This document shows positions 24,469 through 33,626 of a DNA stretch of 64,000 bases, one piece after another. Position 1 is the first letter of the stretch. Each line of letters opens with the position of its first letter. This DNA is from Rhododendron vialii (Eukaryota > Streptophyta > Magnoliopsida > Ericales > Ericaceae). The stretch is taken from NCBI RefSeq assembly GCF_030253575.1, contig NC_080564.1, forward strand, positions 9,592,501-9,656,500, written 5' to 3'. The notes beneath the pieces were generated by a model that was not told the DNA's origin, did not search any database, and saw only the letters and a list, made by a program, of their open reading frames with translations. Position numbers and translations under genes: made by a program.

Positions 24469-25041
24469 TTAGAAAAATAACAAAGTGCCAGATTCACACC
24501 ATGAAGAATATAACTTTCCCGGGCTATATTCATGATTGTGCTCCAAGGCAACCCGATTTAACCTCCACTTTCCATCCGGGCATATAGCAAAATTAAGGCG
24601 AGCCGGACACTCAATTTTTGTTTGTGGCCGTGGTTTGACCGGATTGGTTGTATTGACCTTTGCCTTTCTACCGTGACAACATTGAAAAGTAACATTTCTC
24701 AAGTTTTCATCTCTTTCCTTCTTGTTAGTTCTTTTAGCCACAGCACACCCATTTTCTTTAGCATATCTTGAGTAATATAGATAGGCATCATTTGGTGTGT
24801 CGAATATCATTCCCTCCTTTGGTTGCTCAACACTATCTTCAAAATTTTCTATTTCCTCCTTTCCATCTTCATTAGTACATATCTCATCACACTCTTTTTT
24901 AGAAGAACCACTCGATACCTCTTCTTCATCTCCATTGTATCCACTCCATACCTCATTTTTCTCATTAGTATCTATCTCATCTCGATTCGATGATCGAGGA
25001 AGCATTGTCGAAGGAACAGAATCTGACGACATCGGAAACAT
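24469..25041 (-). CDS. FAR1/FHY3-type DNA-binding domain protein, truncated, transposon-borne
   Basis: From the ATG at 25041 the frame gives 190 residues. An acidic N-terminus (KNEVWSGYNGDEEE) is followed by a FAR1 DNA-binding domain at about residues 76-177: FDTPNDAYLYYSRYA, then KECPARLN-like IECPARLNFAICPDGKWRL and VALEHNHEYSPGK. The Cys-Cys-His-His pattern of the WRKY-GCM1-type zinc finger is present. Family members are 600-850 residues, with a MULE transposase domain and a SWIM finger after this point. Here the frame ends 14 residues beyond the domain (LYSSWCESGTLLFF), at a place where a splice donor would be expected. The transposase part is not found elsewhere in the element. FAR1-like domains are known both in host transcription factors and in Mutator-like transposases. 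Its place inside an intact inverted-repeat element favours the latter. Confidence 0.7.
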   Translation of the reverse strand: MFPMSSDSVPSTMLPRSSNRDEIDTNEKNEVWSGYNGDEEEVSSGSSKKECDEICTNEDGKEEIENFEDSVEQPKEGMIFDTPNDAYLYYSRYAKENGCAVAKRTNKKERDENLRNVTFQCCHGRKAKVNTTNPVKPRPQTKIECPARLNFAICPDGKWRLNRVALEHNHEYSPGKLYSSWCESGTLLFF

Positions 25042-26078
25042 CACCTACATGTTCAACAATTTACTAAGGTTGATAAGTATTATCACAAGATAGGACACCA
25101 AATCAATAAAGACTTCATGAGATAAAAAAAGAGGGCCAAGTCATGCATCATTTTGATGACAAAATTAATTTTTTCACCAATAGGCATCTATAATTTCAGT
25201 TAAACAACATCTCTAATTTCAGTTAGACAAGAAACCCTAACTTCAGTACATGCATTTTTTCATCTTTCAAACCATTTAGCATACAATTGGACTGTACTGC
25301 AGTTACTCAAGGAACAAATTAAACTACTCTCAAAACAGAACTTATCATAATCAAAACGTTAATCATCATTGTAGTCATTACAATTCTAGATCAAGCATGG
25401 AACTTACACACTTTTTACCTACTCCAAAAAGAACCAAAACAAGGGAGATATGATCAACTTATTTCATGTTAGAACTAGACGATGACCGGACCAACAATTT
25501 CAAATGTTCATGCCCAACTGAATATAATGATCATATTAAAAAAAAAACTGAATATAATGATGATGGCCAAACCAAAAATTTGCATATCGGAAGCAGAAAT
25601 CTTTGACTGTTGATACATATAGGAAGCAGAAATCTTATAGTTAGGGTTCGAACAAAAAATTCCCAATTTCAAAAGCCCTAATTTTTTTGGCTTTGAACAA
25701 GTTACAGAGAAATTAAAGGCTGAAATTGACTGAAATCGTAGGGGTCATCGACAACCCAGAGAGAGAGAAAACAAGACCTTGGTTGTCGGTAACGGTGCCG
25801 ATGGCGGTGTCATTGCTGGGCCCAGGAGATTTTTCCTACTGGTGGTGGCCGCCGGAAGTGGAGGGTGAGGCTGGCGGGAGTCGCCGGTGGTAGTGGATCT
25901 CGTTGTAAAAGGTTTTATCACACTGGCTTTCAACAATACCATTCTAAACCCTTTTCGTTCTGTTTGGAGGGAAAATTAAAATTTGAGCGTGCTTTTTTTT
26001 TTTTTCAGTTGCTGATGCCTGCCACGTCACCATCGGGAACAAAATCGGGACAAATGGTCCGGATGGGTAGACTTACTC

Positions 26079-26087
26079 TTTTTTTTC
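26079..26087. repeat. 9-bp target site duplication, right copy
   Basis: Exact repeat of ttttttttc from 21780-21788, directly after the right inverted end. Confidence 0.7.
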
Positions 26088-26426
26088 CGTTGTTACCGAA
26101 CTCGTGTAACGTTTTGCTTCTCAGACATTGTGCTGCCACGCCACGTGACTATGAGTTTTACTGTTACTAGAAAACAAAGCACAGTCTCAGCTCAAAGGTA
26201 CAACAGTCTGAAGATGAATTCCAGAGACTGCACCAAATGGAAATCTTCTCCACGAATTAGGCAATATTAAAAACTTCTGGCTGCTCCAAAACTTGCTTTG
26301 CACTCCAATACTTGCCTTCACACTTCATTAAACTCCCTCCCACAGTGGTAGGACTACTGTCAAAGATTAGATAAAAGCTGATAGTGATCTTTCTCTACAT
26401 TCAACTCTGCTAGTACTCCAAATCAA

Positions 26427-29400
26427 ATGAAGAAGATGGTGTGCCTTTCTCTCCTCTTCTTCCTCTCTCTCCTCAATCTCACTGGTAAGTTAAGAAAACA
26501 CAAACCAAAAACACTCCCATCATTCCCTTCAGTTTTCATCGTTTGGGTTTCCTCTGTTTTTCTTTTTCATTTTCTTTCTTTTTCTGTTTTCTGTTCTTTT
26601 TCTACAGGTGGGAGTCAAGAATCTGTCGAACACTTGCCTCTCCACGACCCATCTCCAGCGGTCCTCCAATCCCTATCCCACACTGGAACCCCAATTGCTG
26701 TCTCCGTGGGTACTGAACACTTGAACGAGGTCTCAAACAGTGTGGTTTCAGCCGAAAACTGGCTGAAAACCCACGTCCTATCCCACTACCCAGCCACGAA
26801 AATCACCACCATTGTTGTTGGAAACACTGTTTTCTGCAACAGAAACCGACACCAAGAAATGGGTTTGGTCCTTCCTTCCGTTAAAAACATTTTCCACTCC
26901 CTCACAAGGTGGGGTTTGGAGAGAGACATCAAAGTCTCCGCTTCTCTCTCCTCCGACTGCTTCAACCCTTCCTCTGCCACATACAAGGACGGCTTGTCTC
27001 ACATTTTCATCAAACCCCTCCTCGCCTTTCTGGAAAACACAAACTCAACTTACTCGATAAACCCACCTCCTGATTTTTACCCTTCGCCGGAAGACACACT
27101 GACCCTAGTCTCATCCCACACAGAATCCATGAAAAACATTGGGGTTTTTAACCTAAACAAGATCAATGTGCTGATTGAAACCCCAAGAGATGCAAAATCC
27201 ATCAGCAGGAAGCTCTCATTCATGGATTCCAACGTGGTTGAGCCTTTCCCGGCTAGACCAACCCCATTAGGCCCAGCCCAATCCCCCACTGGCTACTCTG
27301 TTCCAGCATTTGTGGCCAAAAGCCCTCACCCTCCCTTAATCGGCACGTCTTCTTCTCCGCCGCCGTTTTCACTTCCCTCTGCACCGAAACTGGCTCCGGT
27401 TTTCGCCCCGTCGCATCCTCCGTATGGGTTTAATTTGCCGCCGCCGTGTAACCCCGTACCTCCGCCCGCGTTGGGGGCGGTGAGTACTGCGGTTTGGTGC
27501 GTGGCTAAGCCCAATGTGCCGGCGGAGACGTTGCAGGGGGCAATGGATTATGCTTGTGGTGATGGTGGGGCGGATTGCAGTGCGATTAAGCCGCAGGGGA
27601 GTTGTTATGCTCCTGATACTGTTGTGGCCCATGCTTCTTATGCTTTCAACAGTTACTGGCAGAAGAACAAGAGGAATGGTGGGACTTGTAGTTTTGGTGG
27701 CACTGCTATGATCATCAATGCCGACCCAAGTAAGCCTTCTTTTTCTCCTCATTTTGGGTACTTTAAACACACAATCATATATGATATATAAGTTCACTTT
27801 TGGGGTCATTTTCGTGGTTCAGATTAGGTCTTGTATTTGTGCTAATTTTGTACTATCGTTTAAGTTCATTTAGACAAAGGGTTAGCTGGGAAATCAGGGG
27901 TCAATACTAGTTAAAAGAGGACATTGATTTCCTATATTATATGAGCTTTGTCGTGTGGGTTATTTCTTCCCTTTTTGAAATCTAACTTGTATTGAATTTT
28001 GGTTGTTGGGCTTGTTTGTGTATGTTGTTAAATTTTCTACATGTTAGATTGTCAAGGTTAGATGCGGCTCTTAGCCCATGTGGTTGTACTCCTTGGCTTC
28101 CAAGAGAGAGGTCTGGGGGTGGAGTCTACATAGAGACGTCGAACCCCCTTTGGTTGTTAATCCACTAATTCCCCTCTAACAGTCCACCAATGTATACAAT
28201 ATTGGAAAAAAAAAAAAAAGGATTGTCAAGGTTGAGTTGATGTAATTATGGAGCTTCTTGAGTGGGTTACTTCGTCCCTTTTGGGATTCTAAGTTGTGTT
28301 GTGTTGGATTGAGGTTGCTGGGCTTCTCTGTATATGTTGTTAAATTTTCGACATGTTAGATTATCAAGGTTGAGGTAATTCTCGTTGGAGTAAAATTATC
28401 TCCTACCTTTGACCAAGAAAGAAAGGTTTTGTTAAACTGAAGGCTCTATTAAATCAAAAGGTTAGGGCCGCTGATTTTGCCACTCCCTTTTTTGTTAACA
28501 CCACTCCCTTGCAAATGTATTTTTGCACCAAAAATACACTTGCAGGGGAGTGGTATTAACGAAAAAGGGAGTGGCAAAATCATTTTCCATTTTCCAAGGT
28601 TAGATGGGGAGTTTGCATTTGACAAAGTTTGAAAACTCGAACTACTTAATATCTGTATTTTTTTGAGCCATTAGGGCAAGGAGTTGCCAAGGGTTGAACC
28701 TGGTCACCCTTGTACATTCTCTACCAAGAGGTCAAGGCGTATTGAGTTGAACAGAGTACCTTTCTTGCCACTATAATTTTGAAATGGACACTGAAACGCC
28801 CATCAAAAGTAAGTAAATAGATCCGAAACATATAAAATGCGGTTAATCATGCCGTGGTCTGTGGACCAAGCTATTATTGCAAAAATTGGTGGATATAACC
28901 AACTATTGTTAAGAATCTCATCATTGGACCAAAAACAAGCAAGGGATACCACAACGAGAAAGTGTACCTAATGAAAAGAAATTTTTGTAATCTAAGGCAA
29001 GAGTTGATTACTATTGGTTTCTTGTATGCATGCATTTCGTTGTCAGTCTATTTCTTTCTGGACGGGGCTATTTCTTGGGGTACTTTGTATTGAGTTTGAT
29101 TTAGTTGTTAGTGACTTGACATAATTGATGTTGCATGTGCCTTGCAATCCTTTGAATACAAATCTCCTACCGTTTAGCATCAAAAAAAGGAAAGACAAAA
29201 GAAGAGCCTGGACCTCTCACCTTATGCCTCGAGTCATGGCTCCTTGACCTGTTATTAGGCCAGTCTCAGATGGCTATGGTGATATTTTTGTTTCCTCGCG
29301 TTCATTGTAAATCTGGTATTTTCCATCTCAATCATTTCAGTGGAAATCCCCAGGATGTTGAAGTGTTTTGGTGGTTCACATTAGTTCTTGTGTTTGTGCT

Positions 29401-29631
29401 TTGGATGCTTTAGGTCTAAGTTGTAAGGTAGAAGACCAAACTCCAAAATCAAATGGTTACATGGGTCTGATGAGGTTCTTGTTACAAAGTTAATCTAACA
29501 TTTTCCGTGCGCTGTTTGTTTCGCTACTTTTTCCTCAGCAACCAAACGGAGAAACTGATGTTGGACGTTGTTTGTAACAGATTTGTGTTCTTTTGGCAGG
29601 TTTTCGACACTGCCGGTTCATTCTTACCTAG
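26427..29631 (+). CDS. X8 (CBM43) callose-binding protein with a degenerate GH17-like region
   Basis: Exons 26427-26484, 26608-27729 and 29600-29631 join in frame to 403 residues. Residues 1-19 form a signal peptide ([16 protein letters not shown]). About 25-215 resemble the N-terminal half of a GH17 beta-1,3-glucanase ([20 protein letters not shown]). The GH17 acid/base motif VGNE reads VGNT, and the ETGWPS-type nucleophile region is absent, so hydrolysis is unlikely. A Pro/Ser-rich linker (about 230-310) leads to a complete X8 domain (about 313-401) beginning [20 protein letters not shown]. The six Cys of X8 are all present only if the 32-nt last exon is used ([12 protein letters not shown], stop). 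X8 domains bind callose, at plasmodesmata and cell walls in characterised relatives. The first intron is 123 bp, a multiple of three, and has no stop, so retention would insert 41 residues. Confidence 0.87.
28060..28220 (+). mobile_element. tRNA-related SINE in the X8 gene intron
   Basis: The 161-bp insertion ends in A14-G and is flanked by 13-bp duplications gattgtcaaggtt (28047-28059 and 28221-28233). Its 5' part resembles a Pol III A box (tagcccatgtggttg), and gacgtcgaacccc resembles a B box. These three traits together define a SINE. The surrounding sequence also carries an older duplication containing gattatcaaggtt, but the two flanks here are exact. Confidence 0.7.
28473..28581. mobile_element. 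109-bp hairpin MITE, CACTCCC family
   Basis: gattttgccactcccttttt is mirrored by aaaaagggagtggcaaaatc. The inner pair caccactcccttgcaaatgt is mirrored by acacttgcaggggagtggta. The whole element folds on itself with only a few unpaired bases. It is a relative of the elements at 41856 and 43562. Confidence 0.6.
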
Positions 29632-31427
29632 TCAAAGCAATGGAAGCGGTGATTACTTTCCCTACATTCAGAAATTTAAGTTTACAATCTTGTAGTGAAT
29701 CTAGTTTTTGTTGTCCTCTTTACTGCTGTTGCTATAATAGAGAGCAAACATGTTGAAGGCAGTCAAGTAGGAATCCTAAATACCTGCTTATCGAAAAGAA
29801 AGAAAAACCCTCTTTTGACTTGTGGTATGTATATTTTTAAGCTCTTTTGGTTAGAGCTACTGCTAATATTTATATCCACCACCCTTCCTGGATGAGTTGT
29901 GCTGTTAATTATGATACTGCTGTGATTTGCATTTCTGAAAACTTGAAACTGATGGAGAAGCCTATAAGTAGAATTCCTAAAAGCGATCTAGGGATTTTTC
30001 GGCCGAGTGACATATATCTCAATATTCGATATTTGTTGTTCAAGGATATGGTTAATCATATTGCTTAAAAATAGCCTAGGGGTTTAAGCTATGTTGAACA
30101 AATGGAAACAGCCGCGGAGCTATGTGGAGGGGAAAAAGTAGCGGAGCAACTGCATGCAAAGTTGTGTTCTTAAATTTTTCGTCATTCTTTTGTTAGAGAA
30201 AATGTATTATCAAACCACCACTGGCTTGCTGCAGCCACATCTACACCTATATTTTCTAAGACAAATGTGGTAGGATCAACTAATAGTAGCATCCGGTCGA
30301 TATGGTTTTGTTTGTAGATAACTATCTATACACTAAGTCCTGCAATGGATAGCTCGAATCATCCTAGTAGGAGGAGAACTGGACTTACACCTATGGAATA
30401 TTATACTGTGCAGTCCATATGAGACTTTGTCGAGAAACTATGACCTTTGAAGAAAGTGAGATCAAAGGTATATTAGAAGACACTCAGTAGAGAATCAAAT
30501 TGCATATCTGCAACAATCACCTTATGCTTCGGTTGCAAAGAAGGTAAAAAAAAAAAAATTACATGCTGGGGATATTACCAATTGGCACTAATACATGCTT
30601 GCCATATTTTAGTTAGCAGGCTACCATCAGGTTCTAAGAAAAATAAAACTAATTAGACAACTTTGCTCTTAAACCATCCGTGGGCACGCATAGGAGTGGA
30701 TGTAGATGTAGCAAGCCAGCGCTGGTTTGATATTGCGTATGGTTTTAACTTGAGAGAAAAACCAAAAAGTCTAGGAACACAAGTTTTGGTTCCTTGCATT
30801 TCTTGTATTCTTGGTAAACTTTCGATGATCTCAGCCCATAGTAGCATATTTGTTGCAAAGTTTGTTTAACTTAGGTCTAATTTGATTACAAAACATCTTC
30901 TGTCCTACTTTGATTATTCTATTTCTGGATTCATGTTATTTTCAAATTACTTGATCTCTTAAGTTTTATTGTTTTATTCTTCCATTATATCCAGATTAAT
31001 TATTTCAACTTCTTATTCGCTCAAGCATGCATGCATCTCATCAATAGAAAAAAAAAATCACCAAACCTTGCCATTATGCTTTTTTGGTCGAGTTTATATT
31101 CTTGTGCAGGATATTAATCTGTATATATGTCATTTTGTTACCGTATATCTTATAGACCCATACTGGCACATGTGCGTATATACAACACGATTGACAATAC
31201 AAGAGAAAAGAAGGAAATATTCTCTCCAGATATTGTCTGGTTGCTTTCTTCTGTTTTTCTTATTGCTACCCCAAAATCCGTGATATGCATTTCACTATGC
31301 GAGTTTTTATCAGAGAATAAGTTATATAGACCAATTACACTTAAAACTTCTCACCAGAAGTTGGTAATAAACTTAAGTACTGCGCATTGTGCGTTAGCAC
31401 GGAAGCCATATAATTTGTGAATGCAGG

Positions 31428-31674
31428 TGTCTCCTAGCGAAGTTTTCTGTGGTGGAAGTTAGACATGATCATCAAGAGGCGAACAAATGTGCAGATCTAT
31501 TGGCTAAGGAAGCTCTTAGCAAGTTGTCGGGTTTTTAATTTGTTTACCGTTGCACTTGCACCTTTTATTTTGTTATTTCGATTGCAAGAAGACTTTGTAG
31601 GGGTTAAATACCCCAGGGCTTAGACTTATTGTTACTTCGTAATTGAATGTTTCGCTTTCAGTACCCCCCAAAAA
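31428..31674 (+). mobile_element. 5'-truncated LINE: RNase H end, 3' UTR and A-tail
   Basis: A frame ending at about 31538 reads VEVRHDHQEANKCADLLAKE then ALSKLSGF and a stop. This is the C-terminal signature of the RNase H domain in plant L1-type LINEs (HxxREANxxADxLA). About 125 bp of 3' UTR follow, then A9 at about 31668. The left border is unknown because sequence upstream does not resemble reverse transcriptase. Confidence 0.65.
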
Positions 31675-32341
31675 AAAAACCAGCACCAGCAAATCAGAAG
31701 CTACAGATACAGCCACCCACGCAGCAACTTTCACTAGGACACTTCAGCCTTGATCAAGCCACTTTGTTCCAACCTCCATTGTCCCAAAAGAAAAGGCAGC
31801 TACATCAACCAGATACAAAAATCAGTAAGCTGGCTGCAGAAAAACACTGAGAAACAAACATTTCCCACAACTCTGCTCAAATCACCCCCATGATCATTCA
31901 AATATCTCAGATATCAGAGAAATGGTGAAAAACAGCAGATTCAGATGGCGGCAAAGAAAACATGGTAGAACTACCAAACTCAATGTACTTCGAAATTGCA
32001 GATGCACATATCCAACACAATTTTCATCCCAACAGTACCCTTTGAATACGAGCTTACCACACCTTACATCACCATTTTTAGAGCCTGAAAATGAAACATA
32101 GTATCATTATAGGATATTCCCCTTGACATCATTATAGCAGCAAATGATCCACAAAGACTCCAAGCAATTACCTCAAAAGTACCACATGCTAACCTAGCAT
32201 GTAGAAGCTCAGCAGTTTCTATCCTTCCCCACCATGCTAACCTAGCTAGCAAAAGAGTACTGGATTTTAAGAGCAGCGGCTAGGGTTGGACCACAGTATA
32301 TCGATCCATGCTCTATTTCCTTGTTTCCTATTCTACTTCTC

Positions 32342-32358
32342 TGCACCTATACAGTAAT
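32342..32358. repeat. 17-bp target site duplication, left copy
   Basis: tgcacctatacagtaat matches 32639-32655 with one mismatch (c/t). Confidence 0.7.
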
Positions 32359-32638
32359 TTTTTTTTGATAATCTAAAGGGTGGGAGAGGGCAACCAGTGT
32401 AGCAACTCCCCTTGGGCGTGACCATAGGGGCTCTCTACCCGCCAATGGAATGTCCAATTCGAGCCATAACTACCGTCCACAAGGACGGGCCGTCACCACA
32501 GCACCACTTTAGTGTACAGCTAGTGAAAAGTCCCCCCTTTAGTCCGCAGACGGGTTTCGAGCACCTGCCGGCACTCGAGCCTCCGTCTACGTTAAGGGAA
32601 GTAGTGGCCCTCACCAACTGAGCTACCACCTCGGTGGT
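32359..32638 (-). mobile_element. tRNA-derived SINE, 280 bp, minus strand
   Basis: Read on the minus strand it begins accaccgaggtggtagctca gttggtgag, a near-consensus tRNA A box. About 50 bp further lies ggtgctcgaaaccc, a B-box match. It ends with an A-rich tail (T-run at 32359-32366 on the plus strand). Near-identical 17-bp duplications flank it. It is non-coding; the open frames in this interval are coincidental. The single mismatch between duplications suggests a fairly recent insertion. Confidence 0.8.
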
Positions 32639-32655
32639 TGCACCTATATAGTAAT
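32639..32655. repeat. 17-bp target site duplication, right copy
   Basis: tgcacctatatagtaat; pairs with 32342-32358. Confidence 0.7.
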
Positions 32656-33520
32656 GACTTGAACAGAAAACAAACTAGATGAATGTGCCTTCCAACTCAG
32701 ACTGTACTGATGTTTAAAAGATTTGGTGGAGACGATTTGAAGTTTGAATCCCCACTTTCTTTAGCCAAAAGGCCATGGCATTTTATGATCATTATGGGTT
32801 GATATTATGGTTCGTTCTAAAATGTCAATTAATTCGTAATCTTGTAATCAAAATAACGCCAACAAATACATACATAAACCCAGAAGGTCGCCATTCGTAT
32901 TGTGTTTGGTATTAGTAATCCATTATTCATACTTGTATTTAGCTGAAAAATGATAAAGTATAATTATTTCTAGCTTAACGTGCCATAGCAATTGTACAAC
33001 AAAAGGAAATAAATGAGTTCACCTACGTACCATTGTTATAATTTGAAACCTATCGCAATAGGTTGTTCACCTACTCTTTAAACCAACGAATGCTAACCTC
33101 GTATGACTCCAAAGAAACACAAAAAGTAGTCAACATTTTCACATGCTTTCGTACGTCTTTACAAACTTGATTTTCAATTCATCATCAAGCGATGATCCTG
33201 TTGCGAATTTACAAAATACTAGTAAATTAAAGACAGCAGAGCTCGCTCCTTTATTTTTATAAACTTTTTGATGAAACGTACACACGGCTCGTTTTCTGTT
33301 TTGAAAAATCTCAAGCCAACCTGGTTCTGTTAAGGAAATAAAATCTCACATTGCTTAGCAATGGAATGAGTGATCACTTAATAACATTTGAGATCTTTCC
33401 ACTCATTGTCAATTGATTTTAAGATGGTTATAAGGTTTTCACATGTTTGTCCTTTTTTTTGGCCTACTTGACGTCCATGATTGCAGTCATTGCACAACAC
33501 TTTGAGTCGTTGTGTTTCTC

Positions 33521-33530
33521 TATATATATT

Positions 33531-33576
<46 letters not shown>
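33521..33576 (+). promoter_or_regulatory. TATA box and (GA)n leader of the subtilase gene
   Basis: tatatatatt at 33521-33530 is followed at once by about 21 GA repeats (33534-33576), and the ATG lies 50 bp further on. The start of transcription would fall within or beside the GA tract. GA tracts in plant promoters can bind BBR/BPC factors; that role is inferred. Confidence 0.5.
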
Positions 33577-33579
<3 letters not shown>

Positions 33580-33626
33580 TATACTTTGCTACGTACATTT
33601 CAATTTAACATAACTATACAGCAAAT

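Larger units (their letters stand above)
21789..26078. mobile_element. 4.29-kb Mutator-like element with long inverted ends
   Basis: Left end gagtaagtctac and right end gtagacttactc are mirror images. Homology between the ends continues inward for about 650 bp with small indels (left to about 22467, right from about 25427). Both inverted repeats contain the same poly-A/T tract, the tcagtcaatt/aattgactga block and the cttgttttggttctttt block. Exact 9-bp flanks agree with Mutator transposition. The interior codes for a FAR1-type DNA-binding domain on the minus strand and shows exon-like structure on the plus strand, but no MULE transposase catalytic core is visible. I take it as a deletion derivative or gene-carrying non-autonomous element. 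Confidence 0.82.
27730..29599 (+). other. Intron 2 of the X8 gene, with SINE, hairpin MITE and duplication
   Basis: This 1.87-kb intron splits the X8 domain just before its sixth Cys codon. It contains a SINE (28060-28220), a 109-bp hairpin (28473-28581), and a diverged direct duplication of about 100 bp (27957-28059 and 28257-28380, both containing tatgttgttaaattttc). An A-tract near 29180 may be another retroposon tail. No coding sequence is seen. Confidence 0.6.
29632..33520. other. Intergenic: X8 3' flank, LINE tail and SINE
   Basis: After the X8 stop the sequence is unassigned. A fragment near 30105-30169 would read AAELCGGEKVAEQLHAKLCS then a stop, without a family match. 31430-31674 is a LINE end and 32359-32638 a SINE, listed separately. 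The rest shows nothing recognisable. Confidence 0.5.

Noticed and set aside
32412..32629. Overlapping open frames on both strands
   Set aside because: They fall wholly inside the tRNA-derived SINE, which is non-coding.
32616..32638. Possible tRNA gene on the minus strand
   Set aside because: The head resembles a tRNA A box, but no cloverleaf or acceptor stem can be closed, and the flanking duplications show a SINE.
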